NCBI GenBank assembly: GCA_019115125.1
Contig: DXEG01000015.1
Coordinates: forward strand, 1-64,000
Reading direction: 5' to 3'
Source: Candidatus Blautia faecipullorum
GTDB lineage: Bacteria; Bacillota; Clostridia; Lachnospirales; Lachnospiraceae
Length of the DNA: 64,000 nucleotides
In this document: in pieces, positions 34,554-43,279 of the stretch
Layout of the letters: each line of letters begins with the position of its first letter
Numbering within the stretch: position 1 is the first letter of the stretch
The notes under the pieces: generated by a model
Database searches by the model: none
The model's input: only the letters and a program-made list of their open reading frames with translations
Told to the model about the DNA's origin: nothing
Translations under genes and position numbers: made by a program

Positions 34554-34870
34554 GTTCCTGTACCTCCCTGTAAAAATTTCTGCGGTTTTCTTCCTGTCTG
34601 ATATAAGAATAGCAGGCAGTATTTAATATAAACGGGGTAAATTATTAAGAAATTCTTATTTTTCACAGCTTACTGCAAGCCTTCTCTCATTATATCCACA
34701 ATCCATTGTCAGAACAATCTATATTTTCATCTGCTATTCACCTCTGGCCTTGTATCAGTTCAGCTCGCTCCATTCGTAAAACCGCACTGCGTGCTTACTG
34801 TGGCTAACGCCACTGTTTTACTCATAAACGGGCGCTCAACTCATACCTATATTTTTCCATTCGATTTTAC
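34554..34870. other. Intergenic region between the two-component operon and perR
   Basis: This divergent region of about 320 bp must hold the two-component operon promoter, which I cannot place confidently. It contains copy B of dispersed repeat family 2 (34755-34796) and a following CTGTGGC/GCCAC hairpin. Confidence 0.45.
34755..34796 (+). repeat. Dispersed repeat, family 2, copy B
   Basis: It matches 18022-18063 at 38 of 42 positions by eye, including an unbroken 22 bp block from CCATTCGT to CACTGCG. In this copy GTAAAAC can also pair with a downstream GTTTTAC at about 34813-34819, enclosing two smaller hairpins. Confidence 0.55.
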
Positions 34871-34900
34871 TTGACAAACATAGTCCTCTTTCTCTATAAT
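34871..34900 (+). promoter_or_regulatory. perR promoter
   Basis: TTGACA (34871-34876) and TATAAT (34895-34900) are separated by 18 bp. The Per-box-like repeat begins five bases later, so a bound repressor would cover the start site. Confidence 0.75.
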
Positions 34901-34905
34901 ATCAG

Positions 34906-34920
34906 TAACAATTATTGTTA
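34906..34920. promoter_or_regulatory. Per-box-like operator at perR
   Basis: TAACAAT-T-ATTGTTA is a perfect 7-1-7 inverted repeat, the size and centre of the known Per box. A close match, TAACAAT-T-ACTATTA, lies upstream of the first rubrerythrin at 35412-35426. Confidence 0.75.
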
Positions 34921-34959
34921 TTAATGCCATTTATCAATATTAAAGAAGGGAGTGAGTTT

Positions 34960-35346
34960 ATGGCTGCACTGAAATATAGCCGTCAGAGAGAATCCATCAA
35001 AGAATTTCTGATGACCCGTACGGATCACCCTACCGCGGATACCGTATATGAGAACATGAAGATCATTTATCCCAATATCAGTCTTGGAACTGTTTACCGC
35101 AATCTCTCTCTCCTGTCTGATATTGGCGAGATCCAGAAGCTTTCCAGCTTCGGCGGCGCCGACCGTTTCGACGGCAGGACGGAGCCGCACTGTCATTTTA
35201 TCTGCACCGGCTGCGGATGCGTACAGGATCTGGAAATGGATGATCTCCAGGATATCATTCAGAAAGCCGCGGCGCATTTCAGCGGAGAAATTACAGACTG
35301 CAGCGCCAGATTTTCCGGGCTCTGTGAAAACTGTTTAAAAAAGTAA
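34960..35346 (+). CDS. perR: PerR-type Fur family peroxide regulator
   Basis: The 128-residue protein has a winged-helix N-terminal domain (HPTADTVYENMK, SLGTVYRNLSLL) and a C-terminal metal domain with PHCHFICTGCG and LCENC, giving the two CxxC pairs that bind structural zinc. Its place before rubrerythrin genes and the matching operators favour PerR over Fur or Zur. Metal-catalysed oxidation of His ligands would release it from DNA and induce peroxide defence. ATG 34960 follows AAGGGAG; earlier ATGs lie in the operator region and lack a ribosome site. Confidence 0.9.
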   Translation: MAALKYSRQRESIKEFLMTRTDHPTADTVYENMKIIYPNISLGTVYRNLSLLSDIGEIQKLSSFGGADRFDGRTEPHCHFICTGCGCVQDLEMDDLQDIIQKAAAHFSGEITDCSARFSGLCENCLKK

Positions 35347-35364
35347 AAAGATTGAGATTTCCCC

Positions 35365-35393
35365 TTGACATTTAAAAATGTTTGTGATAAATT
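35365..35393 (+). promoter_or_regulatory. Promoter of the first rubrerythrin gene
   Basis: TTGACA (35365-35370) and TAAATT (35388-35393) are 17 bp apart. The start near 35400 is followed at 35412 by the Per-box-like repeat. Confidence 0.7.
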
Positions 35394-35411
35394 AAAGGCA
35401 TAGCAAAACAG

Positions 35412-35426
35412 TAACAATTACTATTA
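35412..35426. promoter_or_regulatory. Per-box-like operator at the first rubrerythrin gene
   Basis: TAACAAT-T-ACTATTA matches the perR operator in 13 of 15 positions. It is just downstream of the predicted transcription start, a position that blocks initiation. Confidence 0.65.
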
Positions 35427-35459
35427 TTAAAAATCAAATAAGAAAAGGAGATTATTACT

Positions 35460-36002
35460 ATGGCAAAATGGGTATGTAATGTATGTGGTTATGTTCATGA
35501 AGGCGATGCGGCTCCGGAAGTATGTCCGATCTGTAAGGCTCCCGCTGAGAAATTTACAAAGCAGGATTCCGAAATGTCCTGGGCTGCAGAGCATGTTGTA
35601 GGCGTTGCTAAGGGCGTAAGCGAAGACATTCTCGCGGATCTGAGAGCAAACTTCGAGGGCGAGTGCTCTGAGGTTGGTATGTATCTCGCAATGGCAAGAG
35701 TTGCTCACAGAGAGGGATATCCGGAAATCGGCTTATACTGGGAAAAGGCAGCATACGAGGAAGCAGAGCATGCGGCAAAATTCGCTGAGCTCCTTGGCGA
35801 AGTTGTAACAGACAGCACCAAGAAGAATCTGGAAATGCGTGTTGCTGCAGAAAACGGCGCTACCGCTGGCAAATTCGATCTTGCAAAACGCGCGAAAGCT
35901 GCAAACCTTGACGCGATCCATGACACTGTTCATGAGATGGCAAGAGACGAGGCTCGTCACGGCAAAGCATTCGCAGGCCTTCTGAAGAGATACTTCGGCT
36001 AA
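35460..36002 (+). CDS. Rubredoxin-first rubrerythrin (reverse rubrerythrin, NADH peroxidase type)
   Basis: The 180-residue protein has an N-terminal rubredoxin-like iron site (C6, C9, C22, C25) and a C-terminal four-helix di-iron domain with [19 protein letters not shown] and [12 protein letters not shown]. This order is the reverse of classical rubrerythrin; in clostridia such proteins reduce hydrogen peroxide with electrons from NADH through a reductase. ATG 35460 follows AAAAGGAG. Codon use is like that of highly expressed genes. A hairpin terminator follows. Confidence 0.95.
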   Translation: MAKWVCNVCGYVHEGDAAPEVCPICKAPAEKFTKQDSEMSWAAEHVVGVAKGVSEDILADLRANFEGECSEVGMYLAMARVAHREGYPEIGLYWEKAAYEEAEHAAKFAELLGEVVTDSTKKNLEMRVAAENGATAGKFDLAKRAKAANLDAIHDTVHEMARDEARHGKAFAGLLKRYFG

Positions 36003-36022
36003 TCTTAAATTTTATGATCAAA

Positions 36023-36056
36023 GAGAACCGGTTGCAGGCCGGTTCTCAGAAATTTT
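36023..36056 (+). terminator. Terminator after the first rubrerythrin
   Basis: GAGAACCGG (36023-36031) pairs perfectly with CCGGTTCTC (36039-36047), followed by AGAAATTTTG. It separates the two rubrerythrin genes into different transcripts. Confidence 0.75.
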
Positions 36057-36083
36057 GCATTTTAAAATCTGTCACAGAAACTA

Positions 36084-36179
36084 TATTATTCAAAAGGAAC
36101 TTGAAACAGCGCCAACGGCATCCTATCAGGGGCATAGGCAGTAAAGCAGGTTCCTTTTTTACAAAAAGGAGAAAATATC
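36084..36179 (+). promoter_or_regulatory. Structured 5' leader of the second rubrerythrin (candidate RNA switch)
   Basis: A -10-like TATTAT (36084-36089) would start transcription near 36096. The RNA then closes on itself: AAAAGGAAC (36092-36100) pairs with GTTCCTTTT (36150-36158), enclosing a GCC-AAC-GGC hairpin (36111-36119) and CCTAT/ATAGG, a three-way junction of about 67 nt. The 3' strand of that stem, TCCTTTTT (36152-36159), is also perfectly complementary to AAAAAGGA (36163-36170), which contains the Shine-Dalgarno. The two foldings exclude each other, the usual logic of a riboswitch acting on translation. No known class is recognised. Confidence 0.5.
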
Positions 36180-36716
36180 ATGTCTAAATATGCAGGAACC
36201 AAAACAGAAAAAAACCTTATGGACGCTTTTGCCGGGGAATCTCAGGCAAGAAATAAATATACCTACTATGCTTCCGCAGCAAAAAAAGCAGGTTACGAGC
36301 AGCTCGCGGCTCTCTATCTGGAAACCGCTGATCAGGAAAAGGAACACGCGAAAATGTGGTTCAAGGAATTCCACGGAATCCATGACGTAGCAGAAAACCT
36401 GGAAGACGCCGCCGCAGGCGAGAACTATGAGTGGACAGATATGTACGCCCGCATGGCCAGAGAAGCCAGAGAGGAAGGTTTTGAAGAGCTTGCTCTGAAA
36501 TTCGAGGGTGTTGCAAAAGTAGAGGCCGCTCATGAAAAACGCTACAAAAAGCTCCTGGAGTCCTACAAGAACGACAAGACCTTCAAGGGAGACGCTCCTC
36601 TTGGCTGGAAATGCCGTAACTGCGGCTATGTACATATGGCCGACGAGGCTCCTGAGGTTTGCCCGGTATGCGCGCATCCGAGAGCTTACTTTGAGCGCAA
36701 GGTGGAGAACTACTGA
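36180..36716 (+). CDS. rbr: Rubrerythrin (classical domain order)
   Basis: The 178-residue protein has an N-terminal di-iron four-helix domain ([36 protein letters not shown]) and a C-terminal rubredoxin-like site ([10 protein letters not shown] and CPVC). It is a peroxidase of anaerobes that lowers hydrogen peroxide. ATG 36180 follows AAGGAG. It has its own structured leader and no visible Per box, so its control probably differs from that of the neighbouring rubrerythrin. Confidence 0.97.
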   Translation: MSKYAGTKTEKNLMDAFAGESQARNKYTYYASAAKKAGYEQLAALYLETADQEKEHAKMWFKEFHGIHDVAENLEDAAAGENYEWTDMYARMAREAREEGFEELALKFEGVAKVEAAHEKRYKKLLESYKNDKTFKGDAPLGWKCRNCGYVHMADEAPEVCPVCAHPRAYFERKVENY

Positions 36717-36733
36717 TCCATATAACGCCGCGA

Positions 36734-36787
36734 TTCCCGGATGTTTCGCAGAATTGCAGGAGCACGAAGTGCAAAACGATTCGTCTG
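36734..36787 (+). repeat. Dispersed structured repeat, family 1, copy B
   Basis: It matches 2607-2660 at 47 of 54 positions by eye and has a perfect inner hairpin GCAC-GAA-GTGC within GAATTG/CGATTC. It begins 18 bp after the rubrerythrin stop codon, inside the likely 3' untranslated region. Confidence 0.6.
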
Positions 36788-36810
36788 ACGCGGACTTTAT
36801 AGAAAAAACG

Positions 36811-36846
36811 AACGGTACCCTTTTGCACGAGGGTACCGTTTTTTCG
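36811..36846 (+). terminator. Terminator of the second rubrerythrin transcript
   Basis: AACGGTACCC (36811-36820) pairs with GGGTACCGTT (36831-36840), followed by TTTT. The complement also ends in TTT, so it may serve the convergent HD-domain gene as well. Confidence 0.9.
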
Positions 36847-36911
36847 CGATAGGCCTGGCAAGCGGCTGCCGCGCTCACACGAGCAGGCATTTGCCGGTAT
36901 CTGCCTTCCTA

Positions 36912-37484
36912 TCAAGAGAGCTCCGTCTTTTCCTGGATCTTGCGCCTGCTGTCCCGGCGCACCTCATCCCTTAATTTTTTCATATATTCCGAAAACTCCA
37001 CTTTATCATTGCCGTATGTCATCTGGAGGGAATACTCCAGAGGAAGCCATGTGCGGATGTCCGCCTCATTATGCTGTATCAAAGCTTCCAGATTATCCAA
37101 AGCCTTGAAGATTCTCGCTTCCAGAGAGGCTCTCTCCTTCATTTCCGCAAAAAGCGCCTGCATTTCCCGGCCATAGGGTTCGGGCAGCGACTGTATCCAG
37201 GCGGATAAAAGCTTTTCTTCTTTTTCCTCGTCAGCTTCTGTTTTTTCAAAGGTGGGGATATCTCCTGTAAACGCCTCTCCCAGATCGTGGATCAGACACA
37301 TTTTCAGAAGCTTTTCCAGATCCGCCCCGGGAAATTCATCACTGACAAAGTACGCCATCAGCGCTGTTCTCCAGGAATGTTCCGCCACACTTTCGCGCCG
37401 TCCTCCTGAGGTATCGCAGTGACGCGCCGCATCCTTCAGCCTTTCCGCCACCGACATAATTTCCAGCAGCTTTCTTGGTTCCAT
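36912..37484 (-). CDS. HD domain phosphohydrolase (YfbR/HDDC2-like)
   Basis: The 190-residue protein has the HD metal site: His in SVAEHSWRT (about 36), the HD pair in CLIHDLGEAFTGDIP (about 66-67) and a distal Asp in KALDNLEALIQ. The arrangement matches the YfbR/HDDC2 family of 5'-deoxynucleotidases that remove phosphate from dNMPs. ATG 37484 (MEPRK) is favoured, since GAGGAG lies seven bases upstream; the ATG at 37490 is too close to it. Confidence 0.88.
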   Translation of the reverse strand: MEPRKLLEIMSVAERLKDAARHCDTSGGRRESVAEHSWRTALMAYFVSDEFPGADLEKLLKMCLIHDLGEAFTGDIPTFEKTEADEEKEEKLLSAWIQSLPEPYGREMQALFAEMKERASLEARIFKALDNLEALIQHNEADIRTWLPLEYSLQMTYGNDKVEFSEYMKKLRDEVRRDSRRKIQEKTELS

Positions 37485-37632
37485 ATCCATTCTCCTCTTT
37501 CTGCTCTGCCTTTCGCCTCATCCTGAGATCAATTTCCTCCGCATATCTCCGCGTCTGCAGGAATCCCGGCCTTTTACATACTTCCCTTCTTTTACTTATG
37601 TTCTATCACCGCGGCCTGTCTGTTCAGACTTG

Positions 37633-38589
37633 TCATTCCTTCAGCGCCAGAGCCGCCTCTCCCAGACGGTTATAGATCGTCACCGCGTCTGTGATATGAG
37701 GCGTTCCCCCAGAAAAAGCCCCGCCTGTTACCAGTATGTACTCCGTACCGTCAATCTCCGCGAAGCTGGCCAGACAAAGTCCCGCGTCATTTGTAAATCC
37801 TGTTTTCCCTCCGAGTATTTTTCCCCCGGTCACTGTGGGGTCAGGAAGATGATTAAACATACTGTTGTAAAAAGTGATGCCGTCGGGATGAATGTTGGTT
37901 CCGGGAGTAGAATGATATGAACTCTCGATAATTTCCCGGAAAACGTCATTGCGGATGGCATATTTCAAAAGTATGGCGATATCCTTCACCGTACTGTAAT
38001 GGTTGGGATCATGCAGGCCCGTGCTGTCGCAAAAATGCGTATCATCCATCCCCAGTTTCTCCGCCTTCTGATTCATAAGCTCCACAAACCCTTCCTCGGA
38101 TCCCGCGATCGTATCCGCAAGGGCTATGCAGCACTCCGCGCCGGAGGGGAGCATCACTCCATAGAGAAGATCGATGGCCCGCACGGTCTCGTCAGGCTGA
38201 AAGCCCGCCTGAGTGGCGTCTCTCTCATATAGTCCGGCAAACATCTCATTGGTGAGAGTAATCTCCTGCTCCAGATCTCCCAGCTCCTCAATAGCTACGA
38301 TCGCTGTCATGATCTTCGTCATAGACGCCGGATACATAGTTTCCTCTCCGTTGATCTCACCAAGGATCTTGCCACCCCTGGCCTGCATCAGAACCGCATA
38401 CGAGCTGTTGATCCCGCTGATATCCAGCTCCCGCACCACCGGCTTCCCCAGTTGGGAGACCCAGGAGACAAAGTCATACTTCCATCCAAGCATCAGGATC
38501 AGCGCCAGAACGGCTGCAATCTCTACCACAATACAGAGGACCAGTGTGCTTCTTTTTCTTCTTTTCTTCTTTCTTCTGTAATCCGTCAC
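37633..38589 (-). CDS. D-alanyl-D-alanine carboxypeptidase (serine type, membrane anchored)
   Basis: The 318-residue protein has a basic N terminus and one membrane helix (about 15-37), then a penicillin-binding transpeptidase-fold domain with the catalytic SMTK (S89, K92), SGA (149-151, in place of the more usual SGN) and KTGFT near 260. It trims D-Ala from cell wall peptides. It lacks the C-terminal beta domain of PBP5-type enzymes. The start is GTG at 38589, preceded by GGAGAG; no suitable ATG lies closer. Confidence 0.9.
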   Translation of the reverse strand: MTDYRRKKKRRKRSTLVLCIVVEIAAVLALILMLGWKYDFVSWVSQLGKPVVRELDISGINSSYAVLMQARGGKILGEINGEETMYPASMTKIMTAIVAIEELGDLEQEITLTNEMFAGLYERDATQAGFQPDETVRAIDLLYGVMLPSGAECCIALADTIAGSEEGFVELMNQKAEKLGMDDTHFCDSTGLHDPNHYSTVKDIAILLKYAIRNDVFREIIESSYHSTPGTNIHPDGITFYNSMFNHLPDPTVTGGKILGGKTGFTNDAGLCLASFAEIDGTEYILVTGGAFSGGTPHITDAVTIYNRLGEAALALKE

Positions 38590-38746
38590 GCGGCATTCTC
38601 TCCTTCGCAGGATTCCTCACAGTACCATTTGCACTGTCCGTTTATCCCATTTTTATATTAATGTACAGGGGCAATACAGCCTCTTCTGTATACCCTGTCC
38701 TCATCTTACCATACTACTATGGTTTTCTGTAAATTATCTTTAATTT

Positions 38747-40513
38747 TTATTTCAGCCGTCCGTAATACATATCGCTGAAGATCCCTTCCTGATCCACCAG
38801 CTCGTCAAAAGTACCCGTCTGCGCTATCACGCCTTTATTCATCACAATTATTTCATCACAGTTCTGAAGAGTCGTGAGCCTGTGCGCGATAGAAATAATC
38901 GTCATGCCCTCCTCCTGCTTCAGTTTTTCTATTTCTGTCTGAATACGTTTTTCGGAGGTATTATCCAGAGCCGAGGTAGCTTCATCCAGGATCAGAATCC
39001 TGGGCTTCCGCAGGAATACCCTGGCAATGGCGATTCTCTGCTTCTGTCCGCCGGAAAGATTGCCTCCTCCCTCAGCGATAACTGTCTGCAGTTTGTCCGG
39101 AAGACTGTCTGTAAATTCAGTAAGACAGGCTTTCCGCACCGCTTCCTGCACTTCCCTTTCTGAAACCTCTCTGTCCAGCCCATAACAGATATTATCGTAT
39201 ATGGTTCCCGCCACAAGGAAAGGATTCTGCGGTACAAGCGCAATGATACGGGAAATATCCTCTCTGGACAGGGTACGGATATCCCTGCCGTCGATAAAAA
39301 TATCTCCCTGACACTGCTCCAGCTTGCAGACGGCCTTAATGAGAGAAGATTTCCCGCATCCGCTGGGGCCTGCGATACCCAGAAATTCTCCTCCTGGAAT
39401 ACGGATACTGATATCGTCGATCACCGTCTCCCCGTCTTCATAGGAAAACTTCAGCTTCTGAATATCCACCATTCCGGTAGATGTCCTGCCGGAGCCTTCC
39501 CCGCCTGCTGCCGGCAGATAGGAAAAGTCGTTCGGGAGCTCCGCCATCCTGAAAAAATCCTCCGCCAGCACCATGCACTCAGACAGCTCGTCCAGAATCC
39601 TGTGCAGCTCCTCAAGTGGTTTGATCAGTTGGGCAAAACAAAGATAAGCGGTCAGAACGTCGCCGATGCTGATCACGCCTTTAAAAGCAAGGTATGTAGA
39701 AATTCCGATCATCAGCACTGTAAAAACCGCCTCGTTGACAAATTTCAGGCTGTCGTATTTGGCCATCTGAAGATGATGCTTCATTTCTTTTTTTCTCAGA
39801 AACTCTGATTTCCGGTCAAAGCGCCGCTCCTCCAACTGGATGCTGTCCGTGATCCTGATCACTTCTATGCCGTTCAGCAGCTCCACAACCGTACCGTCCA
39901 TTGCGGACTTGGTTTCCAGAAGCTCTACCCGGATCCCCCTCTGGGTACTGATCTGCCGGATGACGATAGCCGTACCAATGGGAATGACCAGCATCATGGG
40001 AAGCGCGAGGATCACCGGCAGCGTTGTAAAAATCACCGCGATCGCCGCGATACTGTTAAAAATTGCCGGCGCGAAATCCATGAACATCAGCTTTTCCAGC
40101 TTGACCGTTCCCTCCAGACACCTGTTCAGCCTTCCATGGATATTTCCTGTCATATTATTTTTGAAATAGGCGAGAGGCGCTCTCAGAAGGGACAGGATTA
40201 CCATGCCGCGTCCTTTTTTCTCCGTCTTTGTAGCCGTATCCTCCACTATAATTCTCCGCAGGATCTTTATCAGCTCATTGACTACATTGATGATCAGAAT
40301 CAAGATCAGAAGCGGTATAACCTTCACGAACTGTACCTGGTTCTGACGCAGAATATCATCTGTGAGCCATCCTACCGCCTTTGGCGTCATCTGGGACAAC
40401 GCCGCGGAGACTATCATAATGAGCAGGATGATCACAAAATTTCTTTTCTGCTTCCGGTCCAGCAGAGCGTACAGCTTCTTAAAAACACTTTTTAATTCTC
40501 CATTCCCTTTCAT
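38747..40513 (-). CDS. ABC exporter, fused membrane and ATPase domains
   Basis: The 588-residue protein has six membrane helices (about 25-310) and an ATPase domain with Walker A GPSGCGKSS (about 386), Q loop LVPQNPFLVAG, signature LSGGQKQR (about 493), Walker B ILILDEATSALD and the switch His in IAHRLT. All residues for ATP hydrolysis are present, so it may act as a homodimer. Substrate unknown: drug, lipid or peptide export are possible. ATG 40513 has a weak ribosome site (GGGAGATAT). Confidence 0.92.
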   Translation of the reverse strand: MKGNGELKSVFKKLYALLDRKQKRNFVIILLIMIVSAALSQMTPKAVGWLTDDILRQNQVQFVKVIPLLILILIINVVNELIKILRRIIVEDTATKTEKKGRGMVILSLLRAPLAYFKNNMTGNIHGRLNRCLEGTVKLEKLMFMDFAPAIFNSIAAIAVIFTTLPVILALPMMLVIPIGTAIVIRQISTQRGIRVELLETKSAMDGTVVELLNGIEVIRITDSIQLEERRFDRKSEFLRKKEMKHHLQMAKYDSLKFVNEAVFTVLMIGISTYLAFKGVISIGDVLTAYLCFAQLIKPLEELHRILDELSECMVLAEDFFRMAELPNDFSYLPAAGGEGSGRTSTGMVDIQKLKFSYEDGETVIDDISIRIPGGEFLGIAGPSGCGKSSLIKAVCKLEQCQGDIFIDGRDIRTLSREDISRIIALVPQNPFLVAGTIYDNICYGLDREVSEREVQEAVRKACLTEFTDSLPDKLQTVIAEGGGNLSGGQKQRIAIARVFLRKPRILILDEATSALDNTSEKRIQTEIEKLKQEEGMTIISIAHRLTTLQNCDEIIVMNKGVIAQTGTFDELVDQEGIFSDMYYGRLK

Positions 40514-40745
40514 ATCATATCTCCCTGAACATTCACCTTATTTTGGGGATTCCTGAACACCTCTTCCCGTCAACAGCCTCTTTCATATGCTGCTTTTCTT
40601 CGTCACTCATTATAGCATATAGCTTACCAAAATTCCGCATGATTTTGTAAACTGCGCTTTGGGCAACAAAAGGAATGACAGTTCCGCGTTCTACTGCTAT
40701 AATTAGTTATGAGGAAAACAATTACGGGAAGGGGTGGATGATCGG

Positions 40746-41954
40746 ATGGATAAAAATATCGTAAGAAACCCGAAATTTGTAAAAATTGTCGGTATTTTCA
40801 TTACGGTCTTAGCTTTGTTGGCCAGCCTATATCTGGTTGTGACGAAACATATCCTGGCCAGCGTCTTATCCCTATTATTTGCAGTATTAGGGATTGTAAT
40901 GATTCTGGCATATATAAGAGAAATCATACTTGTTAAAGATGATAAATTAATTTTCTTCCATTTATTCAGGAAGCCTCAGAAAATAAAATACAGTGAGATC
41001 CGCTGTTTACTTCTGGTACCGTTAAACAACAAAATACAACTGGTTCTTATTGGCAGACAATATAACAGACTTAAGGCTTTGGATCCTACGCTTGTAAATC
41101 TCGAAATAATATTTGAAGCTCTCGATCAAAAAGGTATTCCAAGTTTGGATTTCGGTGAGATGGTGGAAAATAAGCAGGACGTATCTCCATATTTGGGAGC
41201 TTTGAATATCATTGAAAGAGGATACTACAAATCTCTCGTTAATGAGACCAACACAGTCGATAATTTGTTAAAAGGAAATGAGAACTTTAATATTAAAAGA
41301 GCAAGAAAACTTTTAAAAGCAGCAGGCTGGGTTTTCATAATTTCTGATGGGGCCGCCTATCTTATAGGCGGAGAGATCATGATTCTTATCCTTGTCGCCA
41401 TACCTTTGTCTGCATATGCGTTATATATCAGGTATTATCCATATGCTTATATAGATATATCTTCTGAAAAAGGAAAGAAGGAGGCGCTCCGCATGCCTTC
41501 TATGGGCGCCTGTATAGCATTGTTTATCTGCCTTCTTATTACTAAAGATTATAATTGTGATTTTGGAATTTTAGCACTAATGACAGTCTGTTTAACAGTT
41601 ATTTTATCTATTCCATACATCATCAAATCCTTTATCGCAGGGATACCGCAAAGACTGGGACGTAAAATTTCTGTTATTTTTACTGTGCTGGCTATTTCCT
41701 TCGCGATCACATTGCCTGTGAACCTTTTATTAACTTTTGAAATACCAACATATACGTCTATCGTGATCACAAATAAAAAAATACACCGCAGTAAACACAC
41801 CAAGGATTACACGTTGTATGGTAATTTTAATGGTAAGGAAGAACAATTCAATGTATCAGAAGACTTATATGACATTACTTCTATCGGAGATCTGAGAACT
41901 GTTTGTATCAGCCGGAGCGCTTTGGGGCTGGAATACTATGCGATTTATGGATAG
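40746..41954 (+). CDS. AT-rich integral membrane protein with a PH-like segment, function unknown
   Basis: The roughly 402-residue protein has two N-terminal helices (about 10-60), a soluble stretch (about 65-180) whose ILVKDDKLIFFHLFRKPQKI and IKYSEIRC pattern looks like a bacterial PH-like domain, then several further helices (about 195-330) and a short outside domain. Its codons are clearly richer in A and T than those of its neighbours, suggesting transfer from elsewhere. ATG 40746 is chosen over GTG 40734 because GAAGGGGTGG precedes it. Monocistronic. I cannot assign a function. Confidence 0.65.
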   Translation: MDKNIVRNPKFVKIVGIFITVLALLASLYLVVTKHILASVLSLLFAVLGIVMILAYIREIILVKDDKLIFFHLFRKPQKIKYSEIRCLLLVPLNNKIQLVLIGRQYNRLKALDPTLVNLEIIFEALDQKGIPSLDFGEMVENKQDVSPYLGALNIIERGYYKSLVNETNTVDNLLKGNENFNIKRARKLLKAAGWVFIISDGAAYLIGGEIMILILVAIPLSAYALYIRYYPYAYIDISSEKGKKEALRMPSMGACIALFICLLITKDYNCDFGILALMTVCLTVILSIPYIIKSFIAGIPQRLGRKISVIFTVLAISFAITLPVNLLLTFEIPTYTSIVITNKKIHRSKHTKDYTLYGNFNGKEEQFNVSEDLYDITSIGDLRTVCISRSALGLEYYAIYG

Positions 41955-41995
41955 CAGACTTTTCTCCTACTCAACTGGTGCAGAGGGAGCAAGAC

Positions 41996-42029
41996 AAAAA
42001 AGGTACCCCCGGAGGGATACCTTTTTTTA
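41996..42029. terminator. Bidirectional terminator
   Basis: AAAAAAGGTA and TACCTTTTTTT flank a CCCCCGGAGGGA centre. It serves the membrane protein gene on the plus strand and the ribosomal protein operon on the minus strand. Confidence 0.9.
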
Positions 42030-42036
42030 CATCTAT

Positions 42037-42729
42037 TTAAGCTAATTTCATGGGGTTGAGCTTTACTCCGGGGCCCATTGTAGATGTAAGAGTTACGCTC
42101 TTCAGATACTGGCCCTTTACGGTGCTTGGTCTTGCCTTCAGAATAGCTTCAATAAGCGTCTGGAAGTTGTCGCTTAACTGTTCCTCAGTAAAGGAAGCTT
42201 TACCTACCGGAACATGGATGATATTGGTCTTGTCAAGACGATACTCGATCTTACCTGCTTTGATATCATGAACCGCTTTGGTAACGTCCATGGTTACTGT
42301 TCCGGCTTTCGGGTTCGGCATAAGGCCTTTCGGTCCAAGTACACGGCCCAGACGTCCTACAACGCCCATCATGTCCGGTGTAGCAACAACAACGTCGAAA
42401 TCCAGCCATCCTTCGTTCTGGATCCTCGGGATCAGCTCCTCAGCTCCTACATACTCAGCGCCTGCAGCCTTTGCTTCCTCTGCCTTCGCGTCCTTTGCGA
42501 ATACAAGAACACGAACAGTTTTACCTGTTCCGTGAGGAAGAACTACTGCGCCACGGATCTGCTGGTCAGCATGACGTCCGTCGCATCCTGTACGGATGTG
42601 AGCCTCGATCGTCTCATCGAATTTAGCAACTGCTGATTTCTTTACAAGGCTGATCGCCTCTGCGGTATCATATAATGTTGCGCGGTCAACTGCTTTCGCA
42701 GCTTCCACATATCTTTTTCCTCGTTTCAT
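42037..42729 (-). CDS. rplA: 50S ribosomal protein L1
   Basis: The 230-residue protein begins [16 protein letters not shown] and shows [13 protein letters not shown] and [18 protein letters not shown], hallmarks of L1, which binds 23S rRNA at the L1 stalk. ATG 42729 follows GGAGG, so the longer frame to 42771 is not used. It is the last gene of this operon; rplJ and rplL, which usually follow, are absent and a terminator comes directly after. Confidence 0.97.
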   Translation of the reverse strand: MKRGKRYVEAAKAVDRATLYDTAEAISLVKKSAVAKFDETIEAHIRTGCDGRHADQQIRGAVVLPHGTGKTVRVLVFAKDAKAEEAKAAGAEYVGAEELIPRIQNEGWLDFDVVVATPDMMGVVGRLGRVLGPKGLMPNPKAGTVTMDVTKAVHDIKAGKIEYRLDKTNIIHVPVGKASFTEEQLSDNFQTLIEAILKARPSTVKGQYLKSVTLTSTMGPGVKLNPMKLA

Positions 42730-42797
42730 TTCTATAACCTCCTGTGGTAATTGCGGGAATTTCCCTCCCACTTCATTCTGTAGTTTCTGTCCTGTAC

Positions 42798-43223
42798 TTA
42801 GTCTACTACTTCGATTCCCATGCTTCTTGCAGTACCTGCAATCATGCTCATGGCTGCCTCAAGAGAAGCCGCGTTCAGGTCTTTCATCTTCATCTCAGCG
42901 ATTTCCTGAACCTGAGCCTTGGTAACCTTCGCAACCTTTGTCTTGTTCGGCACGCCGGAACCGGATTTGATATTAGCTGCCTTTTTCAGAAGAACTGCTG
43001 CCGGCGGAGTTTTGGTTATGAAGCTGAAACTTCTGTCCGCATAAACAGTGATCACAACCGGAATGATCAGATCGCCCTGATCTGCTGTTCTCGCATTAAA
43101 CTCTTTTGTAAACTGTACGATGTTTACTCCGTGCTGTCCAAGAGCCGGACCTACCGGCGGTGCTGGGGTTGCCTTGCCAGCCGGAATCTGTAATTTGATA
43201 TAACCTGTTACTTTTTTTGCCAT
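42798..43223 (-). CDS. rplK: 50S ribosomal protein L11
   Basis: The 141-residue protein ([53 protein letters not shown]) matches L11 over its full length. It binds the GTPase centre of 23S rRNA. ATG 43223 follows AGGAGGTG. L1 follows after 68 bp. Confidence 0.98.
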   Translation of the reverse strand: MAKKVTGYIKLQIPAGKATPAPPVGPALGQHGVNIVQFTKEFNARTADQGDLIIPVVITVYADRSFSFITKTPPAAVLLKKAANIKSGSGVPNKTKVAKVTKAQVQEIAEMKMKDLNAASLEAAMSMIAGTARSMGIEVVD

Positions 43224-43279
43224 TTTTCGGCACCTCCTATGTGGTATTGTCGGGGGTTTTTCCCTCCCACTAAACTGTG

